A DNA stretch of 5,934 nt, from positions 1 through 5,934 of the forward strand of contig CAJWOD010000095.1 in NCBI GenBank assembly GCA_913044145.1. Reading direction: 5' to 3'. Each line of letters opens with the position of its first letter. Within the stretch, counting starts at the first letter, position 1. Below the pieces are notes generated by a model that was not told where the DNA came from, did no database searches, and saw only the letters and a program-made list of their open reading frames with translations. The DNA comes from an uncultured Nitrospina sp. (GTDB lineage: Bacteria > Nitrospinota > Nitrospinia > Nitrospinales > VA-1). Of the stretch, positions 1 to 5,934 are shown one piece after another. A program made the position numbers and the translations under genes.

Positions 1-516
1 TTTATTTTTATCCTCGCACTTATAAAGCGTGTCAAAAAAGTAATTGGCCATACCTTCGCCTTCACCGATGAACATTACATCCATGCAATTAGCCAATGGT
101 TCAGGATTAATAAAAATTGCCGAACCTCCCGCAACAATCATAGGATATGAAGAATCCCGCTCTGTCCTGTCCAACGGGATATTGAAGTACTTCAATGCAA
201 TTACTGCGTTCAGATAATCTGGCTCGAAAGAAATAGAAAATGCGATCATATCGAAATCAGCAGGAAGAAGATTCATATCCATAGACCGTAAATCCTTCTG
301 GCTGAGCATTTCTGTTTCTGGTATCCAATCGGTGGGTAGCGCATAACGGTCGCACTCCACACCCTGAATGGAATTTAATAAGGTATAAACCTGCTGAAAA
401 CCAAGATTGGCAAGAGCCACCTCTCGCGTATTCGGGTAAACTAAAAGTACCCGAATAGCTTGATTAGGTACTGAACTTTTGGAAATGCTATGATCCGTTT
501 GAAAGGAAACTGACAT
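1..516 (-). CDS. B12-binding-domain radical SAM protein, N-terminal part (runs off left edge)
   Basis: The reverse strand is open from an ATG at 516 to base 1, giving 172 codons without a stop, so the C-terminal part lies outside the window. The visible part resembles the N-terminal cobalamin-binding-like Rossmann domain of radical SAM proteins. It has a first beta strand RVLLVYPNT at residues 22-30, then NLGFQQVY at 37-44 and LLN at 46-48. A strand DMIAFSISFEPDY follows at 89-101, then IVAGGSAIFINPEPLA at 127-142 and the FIGEGE turn at 149-154. This pattern is typical of the TIGR03960-like group. No DxHxxG cobalamin-histidine motif is seen in this part, so B12 binding is not assured. The CxxxCxxC iron-sulfur motif expected of the catalytic domain would lie further downstream, so the radical SAM assignment is by family resemblance. 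A weak GAGAG ribosome site sits 3 nt upstream of the ATG. The gene is divergent from the TrpD-like gene. The substrate is unknown. Confidence 0.8.
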   Translation of the reverse strand, partial: MSVSFQTDHSISKSSVPNQAIRVLLVYPNTREVALANLGFQQVYTLLNSIQGVECDRYALPTDWIPETEMLSQKDLRSMDMNLLPADFDMIAFSISFEPDYLNAVIALKYFNIPLDRTERDSSYPMIVAGGSAIFINPEPLANCMDVMFIGEGEGMANYFFDTLYKCEDKNK

Positions 517-560
517 TAACTCTCGAAAAAATTAGATTTAAAAGTAAGATGTTTATAATA

Positions 561-572
561 CTCTAATTAGAG
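561..572. promoter_or_regulatory. Perfect 12-bp palindrome CTCTAATTAGAG, possible operator
   Basis: CTCTAATTAGAG is its own reverse complement with no mismatch and no spacer. It starts two bases after the TATAAT box (554-559), so it would cover the predicted plus-strand transcription start. It also fills most of the spacer of the candidate minus-strand promoter. This placement would suit a dimeric repressor acting on both divergent genes. No regulator gene is in the window and the site could be chance in AT-rich DNA. Confidence 0.3.
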
Positions 573-580
573 CAGACTTA

Positions 581-587
581 AAGAGGA
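581..587 (+). promoter_or_regulatory. Ribosome binding site of the TrpD-like gene
   Basis: AAGAGGA lies 11 nt before the ATG at 599. The spacing is a little long, but the next in-frame ATG (626) has no purine-rich site with good spacing, so this supports 599 as the start. Confidence 0.5.
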
Positions 588-598
588 TTCTCGCGTCA

Positions 599-1690
599 AT
601 GAACAAAGTTTCGGTTGAAAATAGAATGGAAGCTTATCTGCAAAAAATTGCTGCTGGGCCCAAATTGAGCAAAAACCTCACAGAAAATGAGGCGGAAGAC
701 GCTTTATCTCTAATATTAGGTGGAAAAATATCTCAAGTAAGGATGGCGGTTTTCCTTATCGCTGCTCGCATGAAAATTGAAACTGTTTCCGAAAATATCG
801 GTTATTGGCGGGCCTTGCAAAAAAGGATGACCATTAGAAAAATTGGTCTCGACAAAATATTGCAAATTGCTGATCCTTTTGATGGGTTCCAGCGGATTCC
901 ATATTTTGGGTTTTATACGATCCCGGTTATTGCCGAATTAGGGCTTCCTGTTTACGGTCATTCCGCATTACCTTTGCCGCCCAAATTTGGTATCACCTTC
1001 GAAGATTTACTGGTCAACCATTATCAAATTAAAGGATCCGGTAACAGTGAACGACGGGTCAAACAAATTCAAAAATCTAAATTCGGTTATATCAATACAG
1101 CGGACTACCTTCCTGACTTGGAAAATCTGCGATTGATCCGAACAGAAATTGTAAAACGACCTATGCTTGCAACTCTGGAAAAAATTCTCATGCCGCTTCA
1201 GGCCGAGGGTAAAAACTTTCTTGTCACCACCTATTTTCATCGTGGCTATGAAGTTTCTTTAACTGAAATTGGAAAACGCAGTCAGTTCGATCGCGTCATT
1301 GTTGGCAACGGAATGGAAGGAACCACCTTGTTTGGCATCCACAAAGAAGCTAAAGTTTTTATCCAGGATGGAGATTCTGAAACGCAGGTCGTCTCCTTAA
1401 TATATTCCGATATGTATGAAGAAAAAACTATCAAACAAATTAGAGAATCGCACGAAGCCTTAAAAGAAATAGAATCTAATAGGGAAACCATTACAGAATT
1501 GGGGGAGATTGCTTTAAAATCTGGAACAGGACCCGCAGCTTTTCAAATTGCCAGTCAAGCCGCTTGTCTTACTCATCTGACAGAAATTTTTCAATCCCCG
1601 CAGGAAGGTTTTGATGCCGCTATGGAGATTTTAAAATCAGGAAGCTGCTACGAAAATTTAATGCGATGGATTGAACGGTTAAAATCTTAA
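599..1690 (+). CDS. Anthranilate phosphoribosyltransferase-like protein (TrpD-related, glycosyl transferase family 3)
   Basis: This 363-residue cytosolic protein has the TrpD fold order. A helical N-terminal domain comes first (about 10-80, with LTENEAEDALSLILGGKIS at 27-45 and QVRMAVFLIAARMK at 46-59, a hallmark of the family). An alpha/beta domain follows. The active-site motifs are not those of true TrpD. The usual GTGGD loop is replaced by ADPFDGFQRIPYF at 91-103. KHGNR is replaced by YGHSALPLPPKFGIT at 119-133. The metal-binding Asp-Glu pair after the GxxG turn is replaced by GMEGTTLF at 238-245. Other conserved blocks, such as YLPDLENL at 170-177 and IVKRPMLATLEKIL at 184-197, match the diverged TrpD-like group also found in cyanobacteria. 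I therefore do not call it tryptophan biosynthetic, and no trp gene is nearby. It may act on another phosphoribosyl or nucleoside substrate, or be non-catalytic like the TrpD2/YbiB nucleic-acid-binding proteins. Its stop overlaps the convergent esterase gene. Confidence 0.8.
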   Translation: MNKVSVENRMEAYLQKIAAGPKLSKNLTENEAEDALSLILGGKISQVRMAVFLIAARMKIETVSENIGYWRALQKRMTIRKIGLDKILQIADPFDGFQRIPYFGFYTIPVIAELGLPVYGHSALPLPPKFGITFEDLLVNHYQIKGSGNSERRVKQIQKSKFGYINTADYLPDLENLRLIRTEIVKRPMLATLEKILMPLQAEGKNFLVTTYFHRGYEVSLTEIGKRSQFDRVIVGNGMEGTTLFGIHKEAKVFIQDGDSETQVVSLIYSDMYEEKTIKQIRESHEALKEIESNRETITELGEIALKSGTGPAAFQIASQAACLTHLTEIFQSPQEGFDAAMEILKSGSCYENLMRWIERLKS

Positions 1691-2367
1691 TTACTTTGTT
1701 TCAACATTGGCTGTAAATATTGCCAAACCAGATCGGCGACAATTTTATAACCCGATGCAGTAGGGTGTAACCCATCGGGTCGGGTATGCTCCCTGACCCC
1801 GGCGACCCCTTCCAATAAAAATGGTAGATAGACCAATTTATACCTCTTTGCCAACTCAGGATAAACTGACTCAAACTTGTCTACATAGTCTTTACCGTAG
1901 TTAGGCAAGGCTTTCATTCCCGCTAGCAATACCTGGGCATTATTTGCATGGGATATACGAATCATAGCTTCCAGGTTTGAACGCATTTCATCCACGGATA
2001 ATCCTCTCAAGCCATCGTTCGCACCCAACGCAAGAATGACAACCTGCGGTTTGTGTTTCATCAACCAGTTAATACGACGAACTCCTCCAGCAGTTGTATC
2101 GCCACTTACACCCGCATTAACTATTTTGTAACCAAGATTTTCATTATCAATTTTTACCTGGATACGTGAGGGGAAGCTATATTCCTCATCCACACCAAAT
2201 CCAGCGGTTAGACTATCCCCTAACGCAAGAACCACAAATTTCTCCTGTTTTGTATCGGTAATCAATTTTGTATCAGCAGTTAATTCTCCGCCTTCACCTA
2301 GAATTATGAGTAATCCTGCTAGAACATAGCCAGCAGTTTGATAACAGTTTAGTAAAATAGTTCGCAT
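1687..2367 (-). CDS. tesA: TesA-type SGNH/GDSL esterase (arylesterase / lysophospholipase I-like), exported
   Basis: The 226-residue product carries all four SGNH blocks. Block I is LGDSLTAGFG with nucleophile Ser52. Block II is NAGVSGDTTAGG with oxyanion Gly89. Block III is GANDGLRG with Asn117. Block V is DGLHP with Asp198 and His201. The Ser-to-Asp spacing is almost that of E. coli TesA (Ser10, Asp154, His157), and NYGKDYVDKF with VYPELAKRY matches the TesA C-terminal half. The family hydrolyses esters and thioesters of acyl lipids in the periplasm. An N-terminal leader (Arg2, hydrophobic core about 13-23, possible cleavage after LTA at 29-31) supports export; there is no lipobox. I chose the ATG at 2367; a TTG at 2382 would add five residues, and neither has a clear ribosome site. 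The gene is divergent from the ABC transporter genes, the arrangement of E. coli tesA-ybbAP, which suggests joint function. It converges on the TrpD-like gene with a 4-bp overlap. Confidence 0.9.
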   Translation of the reverse strand: MRTILLNCYQTAGYVLAGLLIILGEGGELTADTKLITDTKQEKFVVLALGDSLTAGFGVDEEYSFPSRIQVKIDNENLGYKIVNAGVSGDTTAGGVRRINWLMKHKPQVVILALGANDGLRGLSVDEMRSNLEAMIRISHANNAQVLLAGMKALPNYGKDYVDKFESVYPELAKRYKLVYLPFLLEGVAGVREHTRPDGLHPTASGYKIVADLVWQYLQPMLKQSN

Positions 2368-2417
2368 ATTTTTGTAATACAATAGAATCTAATCATAAAC
2401 TAATTCTTACTAATACA
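2368..2417. promoter_or_regulatory. Short divergent promoter region between tesA and ybbA
   Basis: Only 50 bp separate the two start codons. For the transporter operon, TTCGCA (2361-2366, four of six consensus bases) and TAGAAT (2383-2388, five of six) stand 16 bp apart, predicting a start near 2394. The -35 box overlaps the tesA start codon. For tesA, TATGAT (2397 to 2392, five of six) predicts a short leader, but no good -35 box is seen. No Shine-Dalgarno sequence is clear on either side. Confidence 0.35.
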
Positions 2418-3095
2418 TTGATCGAAATAATCAGACTAATAAAAACCCTGCACGGCGGGGGCCACAAGGTAGAAATTTTAAAATCACTTGATCTCACGAT
2501 CCCAAGCGGTCAGTTCGTAGCAATCACGGGTCACTCCGGTAGTGGTAAAACCACATTGCTTAGCCTGATTGCAGGACTAGACACCCCCACCAGCGGTACC
2601 ATTAAGATAGACGAGCAGGATATCACGAAACTGAATGAAGATGAACTGGCCCTGTTACGCGGAAAACGATTCGGTTTTATTTTTCAAAACTTTCATCTCA
2701 TCCCAACTCTGACGGCCGTGGAAAATGTTGTTCTTTCCGCAGAACTCAATAACACACCCGGGGCGACAAAAAAATCCGAAGATCTTTTAGGCATGGTAGG
2801 GCTGGGGGATCGAATGCTGCATTATCCAGCCCAGTTATCAGGTGGCGAACAACAACGGCTTTCACTGGCTCGTGCCTTTATTAATGAACCCGATATCATT
2901 CTTGCCGATGAGCCTACCGGAAACCTCGACTCAAAAAACAGTGATCGCATTATCAAATTGATTCGGGAACTGCATCGGGTAAAACAGGCCACCATCGTAC
3001 TTGTCACCCATGAAACTCAGGTCGCCAATCAAAGTCAGAGAATTCTGACATTGGAGGATGGGCAACTCATCGCAGACCGAAAAAATATAGAATAA
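2418..3095 (+). CDS. ybbA: ABC transporter ATP-binding protein, YbbA/MacB/LolD type
   Basis: The 225-residue protein is a complete ABC ATPase of usual length. Walker A is GHSGSGKT at 38-45, the Q-loop glutamine is Q90, the signature LSGGE is at 140-144, Walker B is ILADEP at 161-166 with catalytic Glu165, the D-loop is NLDS at 169-172 and the switch histidine is H198. LIPTLTAVENV at 94-104 and AQLSGGEQQR at 138-147 are characteristic of the MacB/LolD/YbbA subgroup, and tesA next door favours YbbA. It should power the FtsX-like permease encoded just downstream from the cytosolic face of the inner membrane. The start is TTG at 2418: no ATG or GTG exists in frame between the upstream TAG (2358-2360) and the first conserved strand, and no ribosome site is visible. 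Its stop overlaps the permease start by one base (TAATG), indicating translational coupling. Confidence 0.93.
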   Translation: MIEIIRLIKTLHGGGHKVEILKSLDLTIPSGQFVAITGHSGSGKTTLLSLIAGLDTPTSGTIKIDEQDITKLNEDELALLRGKRFGFIFQNFHLIPTLTAVENVVLSAELNNTPGATKKSEDLLGMVGLGDRMLHYPAQLSGGEQQRLSLARAFINEPDIILADEPTGNLDSKNSDRIIKLIRELHRVKQATIVLVTHETQVANQSQRILTLEDGQLIADRKNIE

Positions 3096-5671
3096 TGAAA
3101 TCCAAACAACTCAATTATTCACAACTGATTTCGCTGGTTCTTGCCGAGTCTCGTGGTGCGTGGAAACGTATGACCTTCTTTATTCTTTGTATCGCTATTG
3201 GTGTTGGCGCAGTGATGACGGTCAAAAGTTTTTCAAATATGGTACAGGCAACCATCCAGGGGCAAGCGAAGGGATTGCTCGCTGCCGACATCGCTATCAA
3301 AGGTAGTTGGGAACAAGGCGAAGAAGATCTGGCTTATCAGAAAAAAATATTACCGAAAGGAACCGAGTTTTTATTCCTCAAGGAGCTGCATGGCATGGCG
3401 CAGTTTAAAAATCTAAGCTCCCCAGAAAATTCCGGGTCCCTTATCACCGAATTGAAAGCTATTCCATTATCAGGCCCGCAATATCCTTTTTATGGAGAAT
3501 TTAAGACCGATCCCGACCAGCCTTTACAGGAATTGCTAAAAAGAAACGGAGCCGTTGTTGAATCTTCTTTTCTGATAAAGACAGGGTTAAATATTGGAAA
3601 TGAATTTTCTTTAGGGAAAACCAAATTAAAAATTACGGGCATTGTGGTGTCTGAACCCGATCGCATTTCTCGTGCTTTCAGCATCGGTCCAAGATTATTT
3701 ATTTCTAGAACTTCTCTGGATAAGACAGACCTGATTCAACCTGGAAGTCGGATCAAACATCGTACATTAATTAAAATTCCTGACAGCATAGAACTGGAAA
3801 CAGCTTTAATGCTATTGGAGCGTGGCCTACCAGATAAAACCATCTCAATTAGAACCTATAAGGACATGCAATCTTCACTTTCTAGTTCCATTGAACGAAT
3901 GGGGCAATATCTGGGGGCACTGGGGGTCATCGCACTTCTAATGGGTGGTATCGGGGTAGCTATGATTGTGCGTACTTTCATGGCACAGAAACTCGATACA
4001 GTTGCCATTATGAATTGTCTGGGTGCTTCCTCTCACACCTTGTTGAAAGTTTATCTATTACAAGCCATGTTGATGGGGTTGGCTGGAAGTTTACTGGGAG
4101 TCACGCTCGGGTTTTCACTTACCTATCTATTGCCTTCTAAAATGGAAGGATTGATAAGTTACCAACTTAAACCTACATTTTACTGGCTACCTGCTTTACA
4201 ATCTTTGCTACTGGGTGTTGCCATTACACTTTTGTTTTGCTTATGGCCTTTGTTAAGAGCAGTTAAGACTAGGCCTCTACGATTATTTCGGCGTAACTTT
4301 GAAGAAGAGGAACTCACTTCTGGTAACCATAAAGATCGATGGTTTGCTGGACTAACCCTTAGCCTGGGTCTGGCAGCGATGATCTGCTGGCAGGCCGAAT
4401 CTTTAAAACGGGGCTTGGTGTTTCTTTTGGTTTTGGGAATATCCATAGCTCTATTTTCAGTAGCCACAATTTTCCTGTTAAAAATACTTAAGGCGTTGCC
4501 CCAATCCGGTTCCATAGCACGACGATATGGAATGTCTAACCTTAAACGACCGAACAATCAAGCGGCATCAATTATTACTTGTCTGGGTATGGGTATCATG
4601 CTGATTCTGACCGTGAGGCTCGTACAAATGGACATGCTGGCTATGTTGAATAAAAATACGGAGATTAATCCCCCGAATTATTTTTTCATCGATATCCAAA
4701 GAGATCAAAAAGATACGTTCATGCAAGTGCTTGATCAAATTGCACCAGAATCTGAACGTAGCGTGACGCCTCTGGTTCGCTCACGTTTATATAGTATTGA
4801 CGAAAAACTCGTTGCTAATTGGGAATATAAAGACAAGAAACGAGAAGAGTGGTTCATCAATCGTGAATTTGCTTTGACCTATATAAAGGGTCCTCCTCCA
4901 AAAGATAATGAAATTATCGAAGGGAAGTGGTGGAATGAGGAACAGGCAAAAAATGCTGAAGTTTCTTTAGAACAAGATGCCGCAAAAAGATTGGGTGCCA
5001 GAATTGGATCAAAACTGACGATAAATATTCAAGGCATTCCTGTCTCTGCAAAAGTTACCAGTATTCGAAGCGTGAACTGGAGAAATATGCGGACAAATTT
5101 TTATATGATTTTTTCACCGGGAGCACTTGCCGATGCACCTCTAACTTATGTAGCAACCGTACACGTTCCTGATGAAAAAGAATTGCAGTTGCAACATGCT
5201 GTTGTCAAAGCATTACCCAACATCACCGCACTAAGCACTCGTGATATCGTTAATACCTTAGAATCTACGGTTACAAAATTAACCACATTGGTGGATTTTA
5301 TGTCAGGCTTCGCAATTACGGCTGGATTGTTCATTCTCTCCGGATCGATTGCTTCCACAAAATATAGGCGTTTGCGAGAATCAGCAGTGTTAAAAATTCT
5401 TGGCGCGAAAAGAAAAACGGTCGCCTCTATTCTTGCTTTTGAATACGCGACGTTGGGAGTTATCGCTGGTTTGGTGGGTATTCTTTTAGCACAGGGCCTT
5501 TCTTGGGCGGTCATGAAATACATGATCAAATCCGCCTGGCATTTACAACCTGGGATTCTCATTTGGGTATTTTGTTTTGGCGTTTTGCTCACCGTCGCCA
5601 CAGGAATTTTAAGCAGTCTCGATGTCATCAACAATAAACCGATAAAAACAATTCGGGAAACAGAAGCATGA
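3095..5671 (+). CDS. ybbP: ABC transporter permease, YbbP-like, with two FtsX domains
   Basis: This is an 858-residue inner-membrane protein, near the length of E. coli YbbP (about 800). About ten membrane segments can be read: 27-46, 272-294, 317-343, 363-388, 417-433, 439-463, 490-510, 732-755, 778-808 and 818-840. Large periplasmic domains lie at 47-271 (MacB periplasmic-core type) and 511-731. Each half ends in an FtsX-type bundle with the coupling motif: DTVAIMNCLGAS at 301-312 and RESAVLKILGAKRKTV at 761-776. It is therefore an internally duplicated permease that would work with the ATPase encoded directly upstream (1-bp overlap). The family transmits force across the membrane rather than opening a channel. 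In the YbbAP system the substrate is thought to be a hydrophobic compound or lipid, with TesA as partner; the substrate here is inferred only. The stop overlaps the next start as ATGA. No truncation or frameshift is seen. Confidence 0.9.
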   Translation: MKSKQLNYSQLISLVLAESRGAWKRMTFFILCIAIGVGAVMTVKSFSNMVQATIQGQAKGLLAADIAIKGSWEQGEEDLAYQKKILPKGTEFLFLKELHGMAQFKNLSSPENSGSLITELKAIPLSGPQYPFYGEFKTDPDQPLQELLKRNGAVVESSFLIKTGLNIGNEFSLGKTKLKITGIVVSEPDRISRAFSIGPRLFISRTSLDKTDLIQPGSRIKHRTLIKIPDSIELETALMLLERGLPDKTISIRTYKDMQSSLSSSIERMGQYLGALGVIALLMGGIGVAMIVRTFMAQKLDTVAIMNCLGASSHTLLKVYLLQAMLMGLAGSLLGVTLGFSLTYLLPSKMEGLISYQLKPTFYWLPALQSLLLGVAITLLFCLWPLLRAVKTRPLRLFRRNFEEEELTSGNHKDRWFAGLTLSLGLAAMICWQAESLKRGLVFLLVLGISIALFSVATIFLLKILKALPQSGSIARRYGMSNLKRPNNQAASIITCLGMGIMLILTVRLVQMDMLAMLNKNTEINPPNYFFIDIQRDQKDTFMQVLDQIAPESERSVTPLVRSRLYSIDEKLVANWEYKDKKREEWFINREFALTYIKGPPPKDNEIIEGKWWNEEQAKNAEVSLEQDAAKRLGARIGSKLTINIQGIPVSAKVTSIRSVNWRNMRTNFYMIFSPGALADAPLTYVATVHVPDEKELQLQHAVVKALPNITALSTRDIVNTLESTVTKLTTLVDFMSGFAITAGLFILSGSIASTKYRRLRESAVLKILGAKRKTVASILAFEYATLGVIAGLVGILLAQGLSWAVMKYMIKSAWHLQPGILIWVFCFGVLLTVATGILSSLDVINNKPIKTIRETEA

Positions 5672-5934
5672 AACAAGTAATGCTGATTTTTGCAGTTTGC
5701 TTAGCCTATCTTTTTTTATTTACTGTGAATAAAATCGCTGCAAATCCACAAATTTTAATTCCTTCGGGGGAATTTAATATGGGTACTGAAAAAGGTACCC
5801 AAGCAGAACGGCCTCTCCATCCAGTTTGGGTTGATGCATTTTTTATGGACCGTTTTGAAGTTTCCAATAAAGACTATGAGAAACTCAATCCCAATTTCCA
5901 ACGCAGTCAAGCTTCGCCTTGCGATGATTGTCCC
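5668..5934 (+). CDS. Exported SUMF1/formylglycine-generating-enzyme-like domain protein, N-terminal part (runs off right edge)
   Basis: The reading frame opens at ATG 5668, overlapping the permease stop (ATGA), and stays open for 89 codons to the window end. A GGGA purine stretch at 5655-5658 is a plausible ribosome site. Residues 1-25 form a signal peptide or anchor: Lys2, hydrophobic core 4-20, likely cleavage after IAA at 23-25. The mature part starts with the classic SUMF1/FGE-sulfatase opening ILIPSGEFNMGT at 29-40. RPLHPVWVDAFFMDRFEVSN at 48-67 and YEKL at 70-73 follow. The catalytic region is beyond the edge, so it cannot be told whether this is a true formylglycine-generating enzyme (cysteine oxidation in sulfatases) or one of the many non-catalytic SUMF1-fold proteins. 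No sulfatase gene is in view. A CxxC (Cys85, Cys88) is present. The overlap suggests coupled expression with the transporter. Confidence 0.85.
   Translation, partial: MKQVMLIFAVCLAYLFLFTVNKIAANPQILIPSGEFNMGTEKGTQAERPLHPVWVDAFFMDRFEVSNKDYEKLNPNFQRSQASPCDDCP

Larger units (their letters stand above)
517..598. promoter_or_regulatory. Divergent intergenic promoter region with palindromic operator candidate
   Basis: These 82 bp separate two divergent genes and must hold both promoters. On the plus strand an exact TATAAT lies at 554-559, about 40 bp before the TrpD-like start, but no convincing -35 box is seen (best is TTAGAT at 532-537). On the minus strand TATTAT (560 to 555) overlaps the same bases, with a weak TTTAAG -35 candidate (582 to 577) 16 bp away. 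The palindrome at 561-572 sits between these elements. The promoter calls come from matching consensus by eye. Confidence 0.45.

Noticed and set aside
593..598. TTGACG on the minus strand as a -35 box for the radical SAM gene
   Set aside because: It matches the -35 consensus well, but no -10-like hexamer lies 16-18 bp downstream (CTGCTC at 17 bp).
1007..1491. Two short minus-strand open frames inside the TrpD-like gene
   Set aside because: They are antisense to conserved parts of the TrpD-like protein and have no ribosome site or family resemblance.
599..1690. Calling the TrpD-like gene trpD of tryptophan biosynthesis
   Set aside because: The GTGGD, KHGNR and Asp-Glu motifs needed for the anthranilate reaction are absent and no other trp gene is in the window.
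1680..1700. Bidirectional terminator between the convergent genes
   Set aside because: The coding regions overlap by four bases and no GC-rich hairpin followed by a T run is visible at the junction.
4180..4557. 125-codon open frame on the minus strand inside the permease gene
   Set aside because: It is antisense to membrane segments of the permease, is rich in Arg, Ser and Lys without domain pattern, and looks like a shadow of the real frame.
5146..5676. 176-codon open frame on the minus strand opposite the end of the permease gene
   Set aside because: It lies fully antisense to the second FtsX domain, shows no recognisable family pattern, and the plus-strand frame is clearly coding.

Overview
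This is a compact stretch of Gram-negative-type bacterial chromosome, AT-rich by eye, with six genes and almost no spare DNA. The exported esterase, the MacB-like ABC transporter and the signal-peptide-bearing SUMF1-domain protein point to a cell with a periplasm. The tesA-ybbA-ybbP cluster is familiar from Proteobacteria, but nothing here fixes the phylum. No mobile element, tRNA, rRNA or CRISPR array is visible.

Layout: (1) 1-516, minus strand: N-terminal 172 codons of a B12-binding-domain radical SAM protein, continuing past the left edge. (2) 517-598: an 82-bp divergent intergenic region with an exact TATAAT box and a perfect 12-bp palindrome. (3) 599-1690, plus strand: a TrpD-like (glycosyl transferase family 3) protein whose substrate and metal motifs have diverged. 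(4) 1687-2367, minus strand: a TesA-type SGNH hydrolase, convergent with the previous gene and sharing the bases TTAA with it as two overlapping stop codons. (5) 2368-2417: a very short divergent promoter region. (6) 2418-5671, plus strand: the ABC ATPase (YbbA type) and the large FtsX/MacB-fold permease (YbbP type), overlapping by one base. (7) 5668-5934, plus strand: start of an exported SUMF1/formylglycine-generating-enzyme-like protein, overlapping the permease stop by 4 bp (ATGA) and cut by the right edge.

Functionally, the ATPase and permease should form an inner-membrane type VII (MacB/LolCDE-like) ABC system that does mechanical work on periplasmic or membrane-bound substrates. The divergent TesA-type hydrolase is its usual neighbour and probable partner. 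The least expected element is the SUMF1-domain protein translationally coupled to the permease; its link to the transporter is an inference from the operon layout. No clearly new defence or mobile system is visible. The best leads are that coupled protein, the diverged TrpD-like enzyme and the palindrome between the first two genes.
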